Source: Pelobates cultripes
Taxonomy: Eukaryota; Chordata; Amphibia; Anura; Pelobatidae
Reading direction: 5' to 3'
Length of the DNA: 64,000 bases
Assembly (NCBI GenBank): GCA_933207985.1
Contig: OW240915.1
Span: 275,268,325-275,332,324, forward strand
The notes below the pieces were generated by a model that did no database searches, was not told the DNA's origin, and saw only the letters and a list, made by a program, of their open reading frames with translations. The position numbers were made by a program, and so were the translations under genes. Below, in pieces: positions 45,515-58,157 of the stretch; position 1 is the stretch's first letter, and each line of letters starts with the position of its first letter.

Positions 45515-48500
45515 TTAACCCCTTAAGGATGCTGGACGGAAATTTTCCGTCATTGCAGCACTCCCCTTAAGAAGGCTGGATGGAAAATTTCCATCCAAAA
45601 TGAAAATTAACCCCTGATTGCCACAATCGCTGCAATCGTGGGGTTAATCTTCCTGTAGTGTGTCTCCATATCGGAGGCACACTACCATGGGCAGTTTCAC
45701 TGATTCAGCCCATGTGATCGCTCTGACCCGATCTGTTTCCCTGCATCTCTGTGTGAGCTGTGAACTGCAGAGAGACATATCGCTGCTGATCTTTCTCTCT
45801 GCAAGAAAAAAAAGTGTTAGCAATAAAATCCCACCCCCCTCACCTCTTTCAAATAAAATTTAACCCCTTCCCTGCCCTTTGATCACTGCCTGCAGTGATC
45901 AAAATACAGATCACAGTAATTCACTGTGATCTGATTTTTTTCTTTTAACCCCTGAGGGTTAACTTTTATTTTTTTGAGGGGTTAAATGTATTTAATTAAT
46001 TCTTTTAAATGTTTTAAAATAGTTACTTATTTAGCTAAGGTGGGTAGAAGTTAATGGGGAAATTGGGGGATTTACGGTTAGGCTAGTTAGTGGTTAAAAG
46101 TAAAAAAATTATAAAAAGTGAAAAAAACTTTTGAAAAGTTCAAACAAAGTTTTAAAATAGTAAAATAAGTTGTTAAAAGCTAAATAAAACTTTAAAAGTT
46201 AAAAAAAAAATTAAAAAGTTTAAAAAAAAATTTAAAAAGGGGAAAATGCGTATTACCTCTACACTTGGTACAGGCTAGCGAAAAAATTATACCACTGTAA
46301 GGTTTCAAATATGCCTTTTGAAACACCCTGGGATGTCTTCTTTAGGAAATGGTATGCCTTTGTGAAGTAAATGGAAAACACAACCTATTAAAAAAATTCA
46401 AAAGTGAGGCATGGACCCAGCGTAAAAATTCTAACTTAAATGGCTGTGTCTCAAATGTGCCTCTTCAACATTGTCATATACCTGGTAAAGGTACATACGG
46501 GGGTATTGCTGTACTCAGATGACATAACCGAGCAACATATGATATAGTATACTGCTGTAACACATATACGGTTTGCAAAATATATATTACAAACTCATTG
46601 AGTATGTCAAAAAGGCATATAAAAAGTGTGTTACCACTACAATTGGTATAAGCTAGCGGAAAAATTATTTCACACTAAGGTTCAAAATACGTCTTTTGAA
46701 ATACCCTAGGGTGTCTTCTTTAATAAATGGTATGCCTTTATGGGGTAGCTGGAATTATTAACCTACAAACCAACCTCCAAAGTGGGGTATGGACACAGCA
46801 TAAAAATGTAAAGTTTGAAAAAACTTAAATGGTTGTGTCTCAAATGTGCCCCTTCAATGTCCGCATATACCTGGCAAAGGTACTTATGGGGGTATTGCTG
46901 TGCTCAGACAAGATAGGAAGTATTATATAGCTATAGCACACATAAGGTTTGCAAAATACACAGTACAAATGCACGCTGTGTGTCAAAAAAGCAGAAAAAA
47001 TACTTATTACCACTACACTTGGTACAAGCTAGCGGAAAAATGATCCCCCACTAAGGTTCAAAATATGCCTTTTGAAATACCCTGGGATGTCTTCTTTAAG
47101 AAATAGTATGCTTTTATGGGATAGTTGGAATATATAGCCTGCTAAAACATTCCAAAGTGGGGTAACAACACAGAGTAAAAATTCAAAGTTTGAAAAAAAC
47201 CTACAATGGCTGTCTGAAATGTGCCCCTTCAACGTCTCCATATACCTGGCAAAGGTACATACGGGGGTATTGCTGTACTCAGACTACATAGCTGAGCAAC
47301 ATATAAAGTATTATAAAGCCATAGCACACATAAGGTTTGCAAAATACAAACTGTGTGTCAAAAAGGCAGGAAAAAAATGTTTATTACCACTGCACTTGAT
47401 ACAAGCTAACGGAAAAATTATCCCACACTAAGGTTCAAAATTTGCCTTTTGAAATACCCTCGGGCATCTTCTTTAAGAAATAGTATGCCTTTTTGGGGTA
47501 GTTGGAAAAAGCAGCCTGCTAACATATTTAAAAATAGAAATAGACCCATTAAAACTCTCAGTGTAAATTCACACTTAAAAACCTGAACTTATCACATCTC
47601 TTTCACAGCACTGTAACTTCACAAAATAGTGTCTGGGTCATACATTGGACATATTGTTTTACTCAGAAGAGGTAACTGAGCATACGTAGGGGGAATTTAT
47701 GATAGTGGCACTTATCAAATGTAAGAAATACCCATCGAAAATGCAACGTGTATGTAAGAAAATTAAAAAAACTTTTCTCACCACAAAATTTGAAATAAAT
47801 TGGTGAAAACATGGTGGTAAGTTAAGGTATAATATATGCCTAATAACATACTCTGGAGTGTCTGCTTTCTCAAATGGAAGGCCTTTATGAGGTTATTTGA
47901 ACAGTCATGGCTATAATACCACAAAATCAGACATATGACCATCTATGAAAATTCCAACTATAGAAACTGAAATAGCATGGTCTCCTATATGGCATTGTAG
48001 CTTCACAGAATAAGGGCAAAGGTAAACAATGGGGGAATCGTTTTACTCAGCAGATGCAGCTGAACACAATATGGGGTTCTGTACAGGGATAGCACACACT
48101 AGGTGTACGAAATACACATTACAAAAACCTTGTTATATGTGTATATGCCAAAATAGAGAAAAAACACAATTTTACTCCAATATTTAGCAGAGATTGGCGG
48201 TGAAATGGCTACGCAAAAAGTGTCAAACTAAGCTTAGGTAAATAGCCTGTGATGTCTACTTTATATAAATATATACTTTTGTGTGACTTTTGTGTGGCAA
48301 TTTTGTTTCCTGTACTGGATATTAAACTTCCAAGACAAACATACCAACTTCTAAAATTGTTTAACATTGAAATTTTATTTTACACCTTGTAGTTTGTGAC
48401 CTGTAACTTTCAAAATAAACTGAAATCCTACACATATTATGTACTTTGTAAATCAAGACACATACATTAATTGAAATTTAATTACTTTTCCTAAGCTGGA

Positions 48501-48756
48501 CATATTATGCACACATTGTTATTGCCAAAACGTGTGGAAAAACAAACGTTGCATTTTGTTTGTAATAAATGAGAATTTATACATGTATAGGTCACATCAA
48601 ATTAAAGCCCTTTTTGTTGTCTAAAAAACGATATATAATATGTGTTGGTAAAATAAATGAGAGAGATGCAAATTTCAGTTGAACACAAACAGCAATAAAT
48701 GCAAAAATTACTTGTGTCCTTAAGGGTATGTCCAGCTTCTGAAGCTGTGTCCTTAA
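45515..48756. mobile_element. 3.2-kb TTAA-type element carrying a 377-bp tandem array
   Basis: The left end is TTAACCCCTTAAGGATGCTGG, followed by nested inverted segments (GGACGGAAATTTTCCGTC and GGATGGAAAATTTCCATCC). On the right, TGTCCTTAAGGGTATGTCCAGCTTC and AAGCTGTGTCCTTAA end at 48756. No transposase frame is present. The interior is dominated by tandem units. It belongs with other CCCCTTAAGGA-ended elements in the window, fitting a non-autonomous piggyBac/Kolobok-like family. Confidence 0.7.
46253..48545. repeat. Tandem array of about six 377-bp units
   Basis: Units begin with TTACCxCTACACTTGGTACAAGCTAGCGG-like sequence at about 46253, 46631, 47007 and 47384 (spacings 378, 376, 377). 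More diverged units start near 47779 and 48171. Each unit carries in order a CCCTGGGATGTCTTCTTTAA block, an AATGGTATGCCTTT block and ACCTGGCAAAGGTAC with GGGGGTATTGCTGTACTC. Divergence rises toward the right end. No frame is conserved across units, so they are non-coding. Confidence 0.88.
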
Positions 48757-48832
48757 CCCCTTAAGGACACATGACATGTGTGACATGTCATGATTGCCTT
48801 TTATTCCAGAAGTTTGGTCCTTAAGGGGTTGA
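48753..48832. mobile_element. 80-bp TTAA MITE, second copy
   Basis: Near-identical to 38465-38544. It sits exactly at the TTAA ending the 3.2-kb element, and its outer TTAA has mutated to TTGA at 48829-48832. Confidence 0.85.
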
Positions 48833-49575
48833 AGTATATAGCAATATGTTTACAGTTTAATATTTATTATATAATAGTTTTCATTTTAAATGTTTTAATA
48901 GCAAAGAGTTCATCCCTAAAATAAGATCATATGAGACAATACTTGACAAGTCTTAATTTTAGATGACTAGAAGCAAGCAAAATATCTCTGAATTGTTTTT
49001 GTTTCATTTCTAGAATCAATACACTGTAAAATAAACTTGTAAAGCTATAAATTAAAGTTTAATTGTCTTGGGACAATTATGAGTTTTATGAAGGATTTTT
49101 TTCAAAATGGGAAAAAAACCATAGCCATCTTATAGATTAATTCCCTGCTGACATTCCTTAGCATTTTCCTATGAGTCCCATATTTAAAAAGTGCAAATAG
49201 ATAATTTGGCTATACTGATCATGTTTTCCATAAATAGTTTGGTGTATGTAATTAAGGCGAGGATGTTTTGTAACACCCATTTTTCATCTTCATCTAAAAT
49301 CATTTAAAAATACATTGATAAATATTTTTCATTCAAAGTAGCACATTTTCAATTAAATGTGCGAGGACATTTTTCAAACTCAGCCTAATGTGTGAGGTAG
49401 ACAATTTTTCTAGACACCTTTAAGAGGTTCGTTGTACAAGAGGGAGATTACTTAATTTAACATTAGTCTCTTCATATTTTAAGAATGTCTATGTTTTATG
49501 CTAATATGCAAACTGTAACAAAATACTTCAAACTCCACTTATACACTTATGCAGCTTGTGATGGTCTCATGATAA

Positions 49576-49576
49576 T

Positions 49577-49614
<38 letters not shown>
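49576..49614. repeat. (TA)n microsatellite
   Basis: A nearly pure TA run of about 38 bases. Confidence 0.95.
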
Positions 49615-49615
<1 letters not shown>

Positions 49616-51658
49616 TTCTACTATATACAGGTAAGATAAAGTCAACATGAACATTATCCTGGTTTGGCAATAGTAGACAAAAGATAATTAATTGAATACT
49701 TCACCATTTTATTAAATAAATAATCTGTTGAAACTATATAAATAAATATCAGTGAAATGTCCAGATGTCTGGAAATGTCCAGAAAAATACCTGTCTACTA
49801 ATGGCTGCAGTAAATATCAAGATAATAGATGCTCAGTGTGGGGATTTATACATCTTTAACACAACAGCTTGAAAGAAAATGGATGCCAATCTTCCAACTA
49901 TCTTTAACAATGTTTAAAATTAACCATTAGAGTAACCTCTTCCTTTGTTATACAAAACCAAAAAGAAAAAACACAAACACTATGCAAGAAAAATTATTAA
50001 ATTGTGTCGTTTCTGCTATGAAAAATATATCAGTGTATTCTCAGTGGATAAGTAAATGAAGAAATAAATCTAATTCTTGTATAGTTAATATGTGGCTAGA
50101 ACTAGCAAATAGTCTACACTATTTTCATTTGTTTGTTTTACATATTACTTTGCTATTAAAGGGGAATATCCAAACCTAGCCATGTCTCCTCCGATCCTTT
50201 GGTTAAACATTTGCAGATTGATGTCCTATACTCAAATGATCTATTACTAGGTTTTTTATTTTAATCTAAACTTCAGCAAAACAGAATGTATACTATTCAT
50301 TTTCCCTTTTTGGCAATAAACTCTGTTCATCTCTTGCCATTGACTTGTATCATATATGTGTCCATTGTATTGCACTGTTTAATACATCATAATATTAATA
50401 GACCGACATGTAAAAATAATATTTAAAGTATTTAAGCAGCTTTACAATTATTGGTTTCTACATCTCCATTATTATGTCCTTCAGTGACATATTATATGCA
50501 AACAATATTGAAAATAAGTTATTACATATGTTTGACCCTTTTTGTGCTTTTTCTGTACAACATACCAATGGTACAAGGTTAACTTATAAAAGCATATTTT
50601 GACAACCAGCTTGATGTAATAAGGTTTTAATGCTGTAGTAGATTCTGACACGACAAGCTGTCTAAAAATGGTAATATAAAAGGCAAGGCCATTTTCTATG
50701 TCATCTCATAATTGTATTTGCAAGTCAATGTTTGATGTGTCAGTCTTCGTAAAATGTACTAATCTTGTTATGATTTAAAGCTTTGATGTGAATGAAAGGT
50801 TTCAATAGCAACATATAGTCAGATCAAGAGTAAACTACATAGACAAAAAGACTTACAAGACTAATAAATCAAATTCTATGAACTGTCTCTATAGATCACC
50901 AGGGACTATTTGCATAACTTTGATGTGTTTATACACATGGAATTATAATAATTAAAATTATAGCTATGTCTGTTTCTAAATGCCAGAATGCATTCAATTG
51001 TTGGTATGCAAATCAAACTTCGTAAAAGCAATCTGAAAAATAATTCCTTCATTTCATTTTATTAAAACCAGTGTTAGTCCCAGTGTTAGACAAGCTACCT
51101 TTGAATTGCTAATTTGCGACATGAGAGCAGTGGCCAGTTCACAAGTAGAGACATTTACAAATACACACAATTTGCTGGTTTATTCCCTAAATTTAGAATT
51201 TTGACAAATTCAATCTGAATTGAAAACTGATACAAAGTAATTGATCTGGAAAAAATCTTCAACTTAGTTATAGTCACAAAATGGTTATTTATTTTTTTGT
51301 TCAGCATTTCTATTTGGATTCAATTCACAAAGAAATCTAAGTTTAATTAAAAAAATTATATTTTTCACTAGCTACTGTAAGTAAGCAATGCCACCAGAAA
51401 AATAGAGAATGATGAGAGTAAAACAACTCCATACAAAACAAAACAGACTGCAACATAATTTGCTCTTTCGTAAATGGTGTTCTGGTTTGTAGGATAGGCA
51501 AAAATAACCATTATTATAACGGAAATCCCATGGTTTGCCTGCTATCGTGTGTGCATCTATTGTTTTTCAACCATGTGAATATATATCCCAAAGCATAATT
51601 TAGCACATATAGAAAAAAATATAATAATGTCTCTTTTTGTTTTGCTTGAAAAGTAGCT

Positions 51659-51745
51659 TTAAAGGGACACTATTGTCGTCAAACCAACTTTAGCTTAATT
51701 AAGCAGTTGTTTGGTATAGATCATGCATTTTAAGCTTCACAGCTC
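51659..51745. mobile_element. Partial copy of the AGGGACACTATAG MITE
   Basis: TTAAAGGGACACTATTGTCG followed by CAACTTTAGCTTAATTAAGCAG matches the left end of the MITE at 32688. The right end is absent. Confidence 0.65.
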
Positions 51746-53505
51746 AATTCACTGACATTTAGGAATTTATTCACTTTTGTTTGTGTTTATGCAGCCCTAG
51801 ACATAGTGTTTAAATAATCCTGGTCATCTATCAAACGTCTAAGATAGAATTCAATCATATCATATCATTTTTAATTACTTTTTTCTTTGGTTGTCTGAAA
51901 CAGAGTTAGAAATCTATTTGTAATAGTGCTAGAAGCCAAACAAAATTTAAAGGAACATTTGTTGAAAAAAGTACTGACGAAGTTATCCTAAGATAAATGG
52001 TTCATGATATTCATAAAGCAGAATGGCGAAAAAAATTTGACTTTGCCCAAGTAAAAAAAAATCTTCTTCTGCTGACCTTTAATTCTCTGTTCACGCTGAT
52101 GGACTTTCAAGTATTGCTCCTTGACAGCTGACATATCAAGAAGCAGTCAAGAAGTATGAGTCAGCACAAAGATAACAGAAAAAAGACTACCTGCCAGCAA
52201 TGAAATGACAGTGGGTAATCAGTTTAAACTAAATAGATAGTCTCCCCATCTTACAATTAATTTCAGGAACAAGGTAACAAGGAAGTACTTGATACATGAT
52301 TTCCTCCCATACATCTTATAAAGCATGGAGGACCATACCTTAAATGTATAAGTCACTCCATGTTTCTCATGAACATGTCAGCATCCATTTGTTCTAGATG
52401 AATGCCTTTGGGGTTAAATATTGCCTCTGTAATTAGACTGCATGATTTATTCTGACTCCCCATGAAAAAAGTTTCTCAAAATTAAATAACAATTTAAAGA
52501 GTATCCCCACTATTTCTGTAAACATGTATGGCCATAGGAATTCCATTAACTTTTTTATTGTTTATTTGTTAAAAAGCTAACTTTATTTTTTTTTATCCAG
52601 TTTGGTCATTCTACCAACGTATAAGTATCTTCTGCCAATTAAGATAAGCATCTTTACGATATCATAACCCCCCACCAAAAAAAAACCCATAATATAAACA
52701 CTGAAAAAAAAATACTTTTACTGTTATTAATAAAAATGTAGATTGCACTCTAATAACTAAAACCCATTTATCTGAATGGAGCAATTTTGGGACATAGATG
52801 CTACCCTGTTTTTTAATGTTGCAAACAGTGTTTTTTCTTAGAAACAGCATTGTTAATAATTGGTAATGTTCATAAATAGATAAAAAAATATTGAAATAGA
52901 TATAATCAGAGATTCAATATGCAGATATTATATATTCAATATGTTGATGCTGGATGTTAGATATACTTCTGTAACAGAGATATTTCCCACTTTTTTAGGG
53001 TACACAGGGAAATGCACTCCTATGTAACCTCACATCAACCAAACAGAGGCTGCATTGCTTGTGTAGGAGTTTGGAGGCTAGCCTCCTCCTTCTTAGAAAC
53101 TATGAGTCTTCTTGTAGTGAACTGGAGCCCTGACCCACATACTGTGGCTACAGATTAAAAGTGTTTTTTAATGGTTTGGTTATTTTACTTTAGTTGGGAT
53201 GTTGTCAGTGTCCATTTCTCTGTTTACACCCTCCCCCCTTTCCTGTCTCATTGTTTTACCAGCAGAGTGTTGCTGTATTGTTCCAGGAAAGGTTGGGCCT
53301 GAATCCCAAATTTGGGTATGACCCCCTGTATTTTCATTAAAGCATCCAGTTCTTTTCTGAGAAGTATTGGTGTCAATGTTTATCAAAAAGATGTTTTCAA
53401 CTAGTGGATCACAAATGATATATATCCATATTGTCATGAATGTTCTGTATATCCTTAATGCTTGTAGGTATATTTTATGGCATTTGTGATGCTTTTTTGC
53501 TTATA

Positions 53506-53527
53506 TATGTGTATGTGTATATATATA

Positions 53528-53568
<41 letters not shown>
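53506..53568. repeat. (TA)n microsatellite at the Ngaro-2 start
   Basis: A long TA run ending directly at the first base of the second YR element. Confidence 0.95.
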
Positions 53569-53569
<1 letters not shown>

Positions 53570-53675
53570 TTAAGGCTTTGCCTGGAGTTGTGGGAGGGGC
53601 TTAATTACCTTTTTAAAAGGACTCCTCACCTTCCCCTGTACCTTTCCTGGTCTTGCGATTTGCATGTAGCTACTT
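53569..53675 (+). repeat. Ngaro-2 A1-like repeat
   Basis: GTTAAGGCTTTGCCTGGAGTTGTGGGAGGGGC corresponds, with changes, to the A repeat of the first copy (reverse complement of 16272-16380), and CTCCTCACCTTCCCCTGTACC continues the match. Confidence 0.7.
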
Positions 53676-54965
53676 CCGGTCACATCCAAGTTGACATTTG
53701 CAAACTTACCTTATCTCCACGTGGTCTTGCTACCAGGGCTCACTGACTCTCCTCTGGAGATGACCCTTAATCTTTCCATGAAGTTTGTTTCCCCCTTCAT
53801 GTCACAGGAGACCGACCCGGAAGCATACTCTGAACCGCAAAATACAGACACACCCGTCGTGCCTTGGTCACTATCCCATGGCGTCATCTCAGTGTGGGTC
53901 TTCTCTGTATTTAGTCATTTGCATACTCTGTTTCCTTGTTACTTCATTTATTTCAATTCATTTGCAACTCACGAATGCTTCTCATTTCAGTCTTTTAGGG
54001 GTTTTTCGGGACTTTTTGCTTGAATGTTTTACATGTACAGTTCGGCTTCATTCACACGAACAGCTTTTGTGTGTTTTATTTGAATGATATGGTTCGGCAG
54101 AGCATTCGTCTATTTTACAACAAATGCTCCATGTTTGGTTAGGCCAGGCTAAGAAAAGCATTAACCGGTTAGAGCATTTGTGCAATACATTCAAACACTA
54201 TTTAAGACACAGCGATGGTTCCCTAATTCTATACGTATGGTACACAAACACCATGCATTATGCTTATTATTTGACCCTTACAATTCCCATATAAACAATA
54301 TATTGTTGCGTCTTTTTAATTATTAGGTTTTAGGTATCTACTATGTACTGCAACCTCCTACTTATTGTTGAATCTAACTGCACTACTTATCCTGTAGGTA
54401 TACCATTATATCTATATTATAAATTTTTTGTCATATACCACATCTTCCTACAACTATCTCGTTACCCCTATAGGTCTGATCCAATACACTTTCTTGTGTT
54501 AAACTGCATTACTGACTCGTTCTCAGATACGTTAATTTATATGTACTTATACGCTAGCATACCTTCTTCCCTTAGTTAGTTTTTGTTACTGGCTGACAAG
54601 GCACCAGGAGTCCAATAAGTAATAATTTCTTAGGTTAGTGGTCCCGCGAGGTCAACACCCATCCTCATACTTGGAGGTACTACGCCCATTGGCCCAACTC
54701 ATAGTTATTTACCTCACATGGTGACATAGATAGGGCGTCCCCTGTCACTCCCATTCTATCTTATTCTTTAAATGTCATCGAGAGGCCGACACCCTGCCAC
54801 AACATTGTGGTCACAAAATCCCCTTGCGCCAATGCCTCTTAATTTGCTTGGCGTCTAGCAAGGCCTCACCTGTCACCAACCAAGTAAAATTGTTTTGCCA
54901 CTTGGTATTAGCTAGTGAGCCAGTACGCTGTAAGGGTATACACTAATTACTTTATATTATTTAGC

Positions 54966-55260
54966 ATGTCTCTACGGCAAGAACGTGGCAAAGATCTGTC
55001 CCTGCCCAGCACTCCTGCTAGGTCCAAGACACATTCATGCAGAGGGGACAGGGCCAGTCCTACTTCTATTAGATCTTGGACTATCCTTCGCATCACAGTT
55101 TAACTTTTAAACGGAACATACTGTACCCAGCAACAGCTAGGAAACTGAACTTTTCAAATTACTTCATACCACCATTGATAACACTGATGCTGGGGAGGGC
55201 CAGAGTGGACATAATATGTCAGATCTTCACTTCAGGCCATAGCCTCTATTGGGCAGATTA
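54966..55260 (+). pseudogene. Ngaro-2 Gag-like N-terminus
   Basis: The ATG at 54966 opens a peptide with LSLPSTPARSKTHS and ASPTSIRSWTILRIT. This aligns with FSIPSTPARANTPS and ASPASFRSWTIPRIT of the intact copy. A frameshift follows, and ILYPATARKLNFSNYF (about 55118) matches the next block PFPATARKAELYKLLH. The alignment also supports the ATG I chose for the intact frame. Further Gag and all RT are missing or unreadable. Confidence 0.85.
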
Positions 55261-55539
55261 ATGACAGATTGGAGAGACTAGAGTATGAGAGCCTGGCAGT
55301 GTCAGCAGCAGTGCCTTCCACTACAATACAGTCATGACCCCCTCCAGCTCAATAGGGTTATTCATTTTCCACCTCAAATACAACCCACATTATAATCTTG
55401 GAAAATTGTCTGGATTTCGTTTCCAATTCCAGGCATTTCACAAGGTCTATCCACAGCCTCATGAATAGCCACTGCCCCCACTATGTTTCAGGACCTGATA
55501 CTGGGCTGGATGTTAGATGGAAAACTTGTTAACTCAAGG

Positions 55540-55840
55540 TTGTAAGCTGTCAAAACTTGCTCTATCTGTTAACACATGATGAGCATATGATAGGGCTTTT
55601 GTCTTATTCAATAGCTTACTATTAGAACATCATATTACTGACTCATTTGCTATGGTATCTTTGCTAGAGTTTGCTTCTTTTTGCCACCTCAAACTTAAAT
55701 TATCACACAGTACCATCAAGCTATATATCACCGGTATACAGCATCACATGTTGAATCAATGGCCCAATAATCCTAGTTTTATGTCAAAATACCAAATTAA
55801 AACAATACTAAAAAGGCATTCAGAAGTCCGGTGACTCACA
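55540..55840 (+). pseudogene. Ngaro-2 tyrosine-recombinase fragment
   Basis: SLLEFASFCHLKLKLSHSTIKLYITGIQHHML (about 55655-55755) matches residues about 965-997 of the intact polyprotein. NNPSFMSKYQIKTIL follows, then a shifted match to ILRGIQRSE. Upstream, about 55560-55620 carries a worn NTRRTYDRAFLLF block. The catalytic C-terminal half (HxxR and Tyr) is absent. Confidence 0.85.
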
Positions 55841-56012
55841 AACACAAAGAGATTGCCTATCCATAATCACTTAATTCAATCACTATCAGACCTGCTGGAC
55901 TCTGGCCTCTTTGCATCGCAAACCAATCAAGTGATTAAGACCACTATGTACCTGGAATTTATGGCTTCCTTAGGCCACGAGAATTTACCACTACAACCAC
56001 ATAGTTACATAG

Positions 56013-56633
56013 AGAAAAAATCAAGATAGGATCAGCGCTAGTAATACCTCTAATAAAATATATAATAGTGTAAAGGCAGCACACCTAAAAGGGGAAAACC
56101 CCTTCTATCCCCAGTAATAGATTAGAAAATAAAAAACAAGAAAGAAAAGGGTGCGCCTAAAATCATATAATATACTCACACTTTCCAGAGCTAGAATCCA
56201 GCTCTGGTATAAAGCGCGTGAAGTGGATTGATCCCCACTCAAGGATATATGGAGTAATGAATCACCAGGAGTTCCGACCGGATAAAAATGATTTTATACA
56301 CATACTTCCATATAAACTGACGTATTGCACTATTGGATCCTTTCGCCTCTCTTTCCACATATGGCTGACTGAAAATTCAAGTTTCCATTGGGAAGAACTC
56401 CAATCCTCATACAAGAATCATCTTCGTGCATTGTGGACTTTTTATTTTGGACTTGTAATCTTTTCTTAATATTTTATTATATTTGACTTATTTGATATTT
56501 TACTTATTTGATATGTTTATAAATTATATTACTTATCTTTTATTGTCTTTTTACCATAATTTTAAGTGTGTACTCTTAGTGATACATACTGCATAATAGG
56601 CGCACCCTTTTCTTTCTTGTTTTTTATGTTCTA
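56013..56633. mobile_element. 621-bp insertion with 14-bp TSD in the CR1 3' tip
   Basis: It is bounded by the 14-bp duplication above. AACAAGAAAGAAAAGGGTGCGCC (about 56130-56152) and GGCGCACCCTTTTCTTTCTTG (about 56600-56620) form an inverted pair near its ends. Its middle (GTGGATTGATCCCCACTC) resembles the sequence near 1575-1595. No coding is seen. The TSD length suggests retrotransposition. Confidence 0.75.
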
Positions 56634-56918
56634 ACATAGTTACATAGGCTGAAAAGAGACATGTGTCCATCAGGTTCAACCTTCCTCACATTTGTTTTTT
56701 GCTGTTGATCCAAAAGAAGGCAAAAAACCCAGTTTGAAGCACTTCCAATTTTGCAACAAACTAGGAAATAAATTATCTCTTGAACCCAGAATGGCAGTCA
56801 GATTTTATCCTTTGATCAAGAAGCTATTAGCATTGAAAAATTATATCCTTGAATATTCTGTTTTTGCAAGTATGCATCTACTTGCTTTTTCTGTACGGAC
56901 TCTGATAAAACCATTTCT

Positions 56919-58157
56919 TCAGGCAGATAATTCCATATCCTTATTGTTCTTACAATAAAAAATTATTTCCTTTAGCCTTAGACTAATTCTTCTTTCTTCC
57001 AGTCTAAACGCATGACCTAATGTCCTATGTAAAGTCCTGTTTGTGAATCGATTTCCACACAATGGTTTGTATTGACCTCGGATATATTTGTATAATGTTA
57101 TCATATCCCCTCTGAGGCAACGTTTTTGTAAACTGATGAGGTGCAAATTTGTTAACCTTTCTTCACAGCTAAAATGTTCCATCATTAATTCATTAATTTT
57201 GTAGTTCACCTCTGCACTCTTTCTAGTGGCATAATATCCTTCTTTAGAACAGGTATCCAAATTTGCACAGCGTATTCAAAATGTGGTCTTACCATCGATT
57301 TATAATGAGGCAAAATTATATTCTCAACCTGATAATGAAAGCCCTTTTTCATGCGTGAAAATACCTTACTGGCCTTAGCCACTGCTGATTGACATTGCAC
57401 GTTATTGCATAGTTTGTTGTCAATAACAATTCCCAAGTCCTTCTCGTGTGTTGTCATCCCTAATTCGCTTCCACTAAGGGTATACGGTGGTTGTGCATTT
57501 ACGCCGAAGTGCATAACTTAGCATTTTTCTACATTAAATTTAATCTGCCATTTGAGTGTCCAGTCCCCCTGTCTATCCAAATCCCTCTGCAGAAAAGTAA
57601 TATCTTGCTCACATTGTATTACTTTACAGAGTTTTGTGTCATCTGCAAATACTGAAACATGACTTTCAATGCTTTTTTCAACATCATTTATAAACATATT
57701 AAATATATGGGGTCCCAGAACAGAACCCTGAGGGACACCACTCCCCATCTCTGTCCAGCTTGAAAATTTACCATTACTGACAACTCTTTGTACTCTATGT
57801 TTAAGCCAATGTTCTACCCAAGAACAAGAATTTTCATCTAGACCGATTAGAGTTTAAACACTTATCTATTGTGTGGAACTGTATCAAACGCCTTGGCAAA
57901 ATCCAAATAGATCGCATCCACTGCAACATCCTGATCTATACTTCTAGTTACTTCTTTGTAGAATGAAAGTTAGTTTGACATGACCTGTGCTTCATAAAAC
58001 CACGCTGAATTTTGCTGATAACCACATTCTTCTCAAGGAATACTTGAATATTATCCCTTAATAACCTTTCAAATACTTTCCCAGCCACAGAAGTTAAGCT
58101 CACAGGTCTATAATTTCCAGGCAAGGATTTTGAACCCTTTTTGAATATAGGAACCAC
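56919..58157 (-). pseudogene. CR1-type reverse transcriptase, frameshifted
   Basis: The minus strand gives, in order: MVPIFKKGSKSLPGNYRPVS followed by LTSVAGKVFERLL (58157-58060), the CR1 RT opening block; QRGFMKHRSCQTN; after a break, [21 protein letters not shown] (57745-57685); VSVFADDTKL with the catalytic FADD (about 57655); EKDLGIVIDNKL (about 57440); MVRPHFEYAVQIWIPVLKKD (57300-57240); and the C-terminal RCLRGDMITLYKYIRGQY (about 57120-57070). At least three frameshifts are present, near 57950, 57515 and 57230. Confidence 0.92.

Larger units (their letters stand above)
48835..52965. other. AT-rich 4.1-kb stretch without identified genes
   Basis: It holds a (TA)n run at 49576-49614 and a partial MITE end at 51659-51745 (AAAGGGACACTATTGTCGTC, homologous to 32688-32770). 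Otherwise no coding frame, RNA gene or repeat was recognised. Confidence 0.5.

Noticed and set aside
52970..53440. Possible solo LTR or LTR fragment starting TGTAACAGAGAT
   Set aside because: It begins like an LTR and has an ATTAAA near 53336, but I could find neither a matching CA end nor a target duplication.
53477..54087. Frames of 89-110 codons overlapping each other
   Set aside because: They lie in the (TA)n run and in the non-coding leader of the second Ngaro copy, overlap in different frames, and lack motifs.
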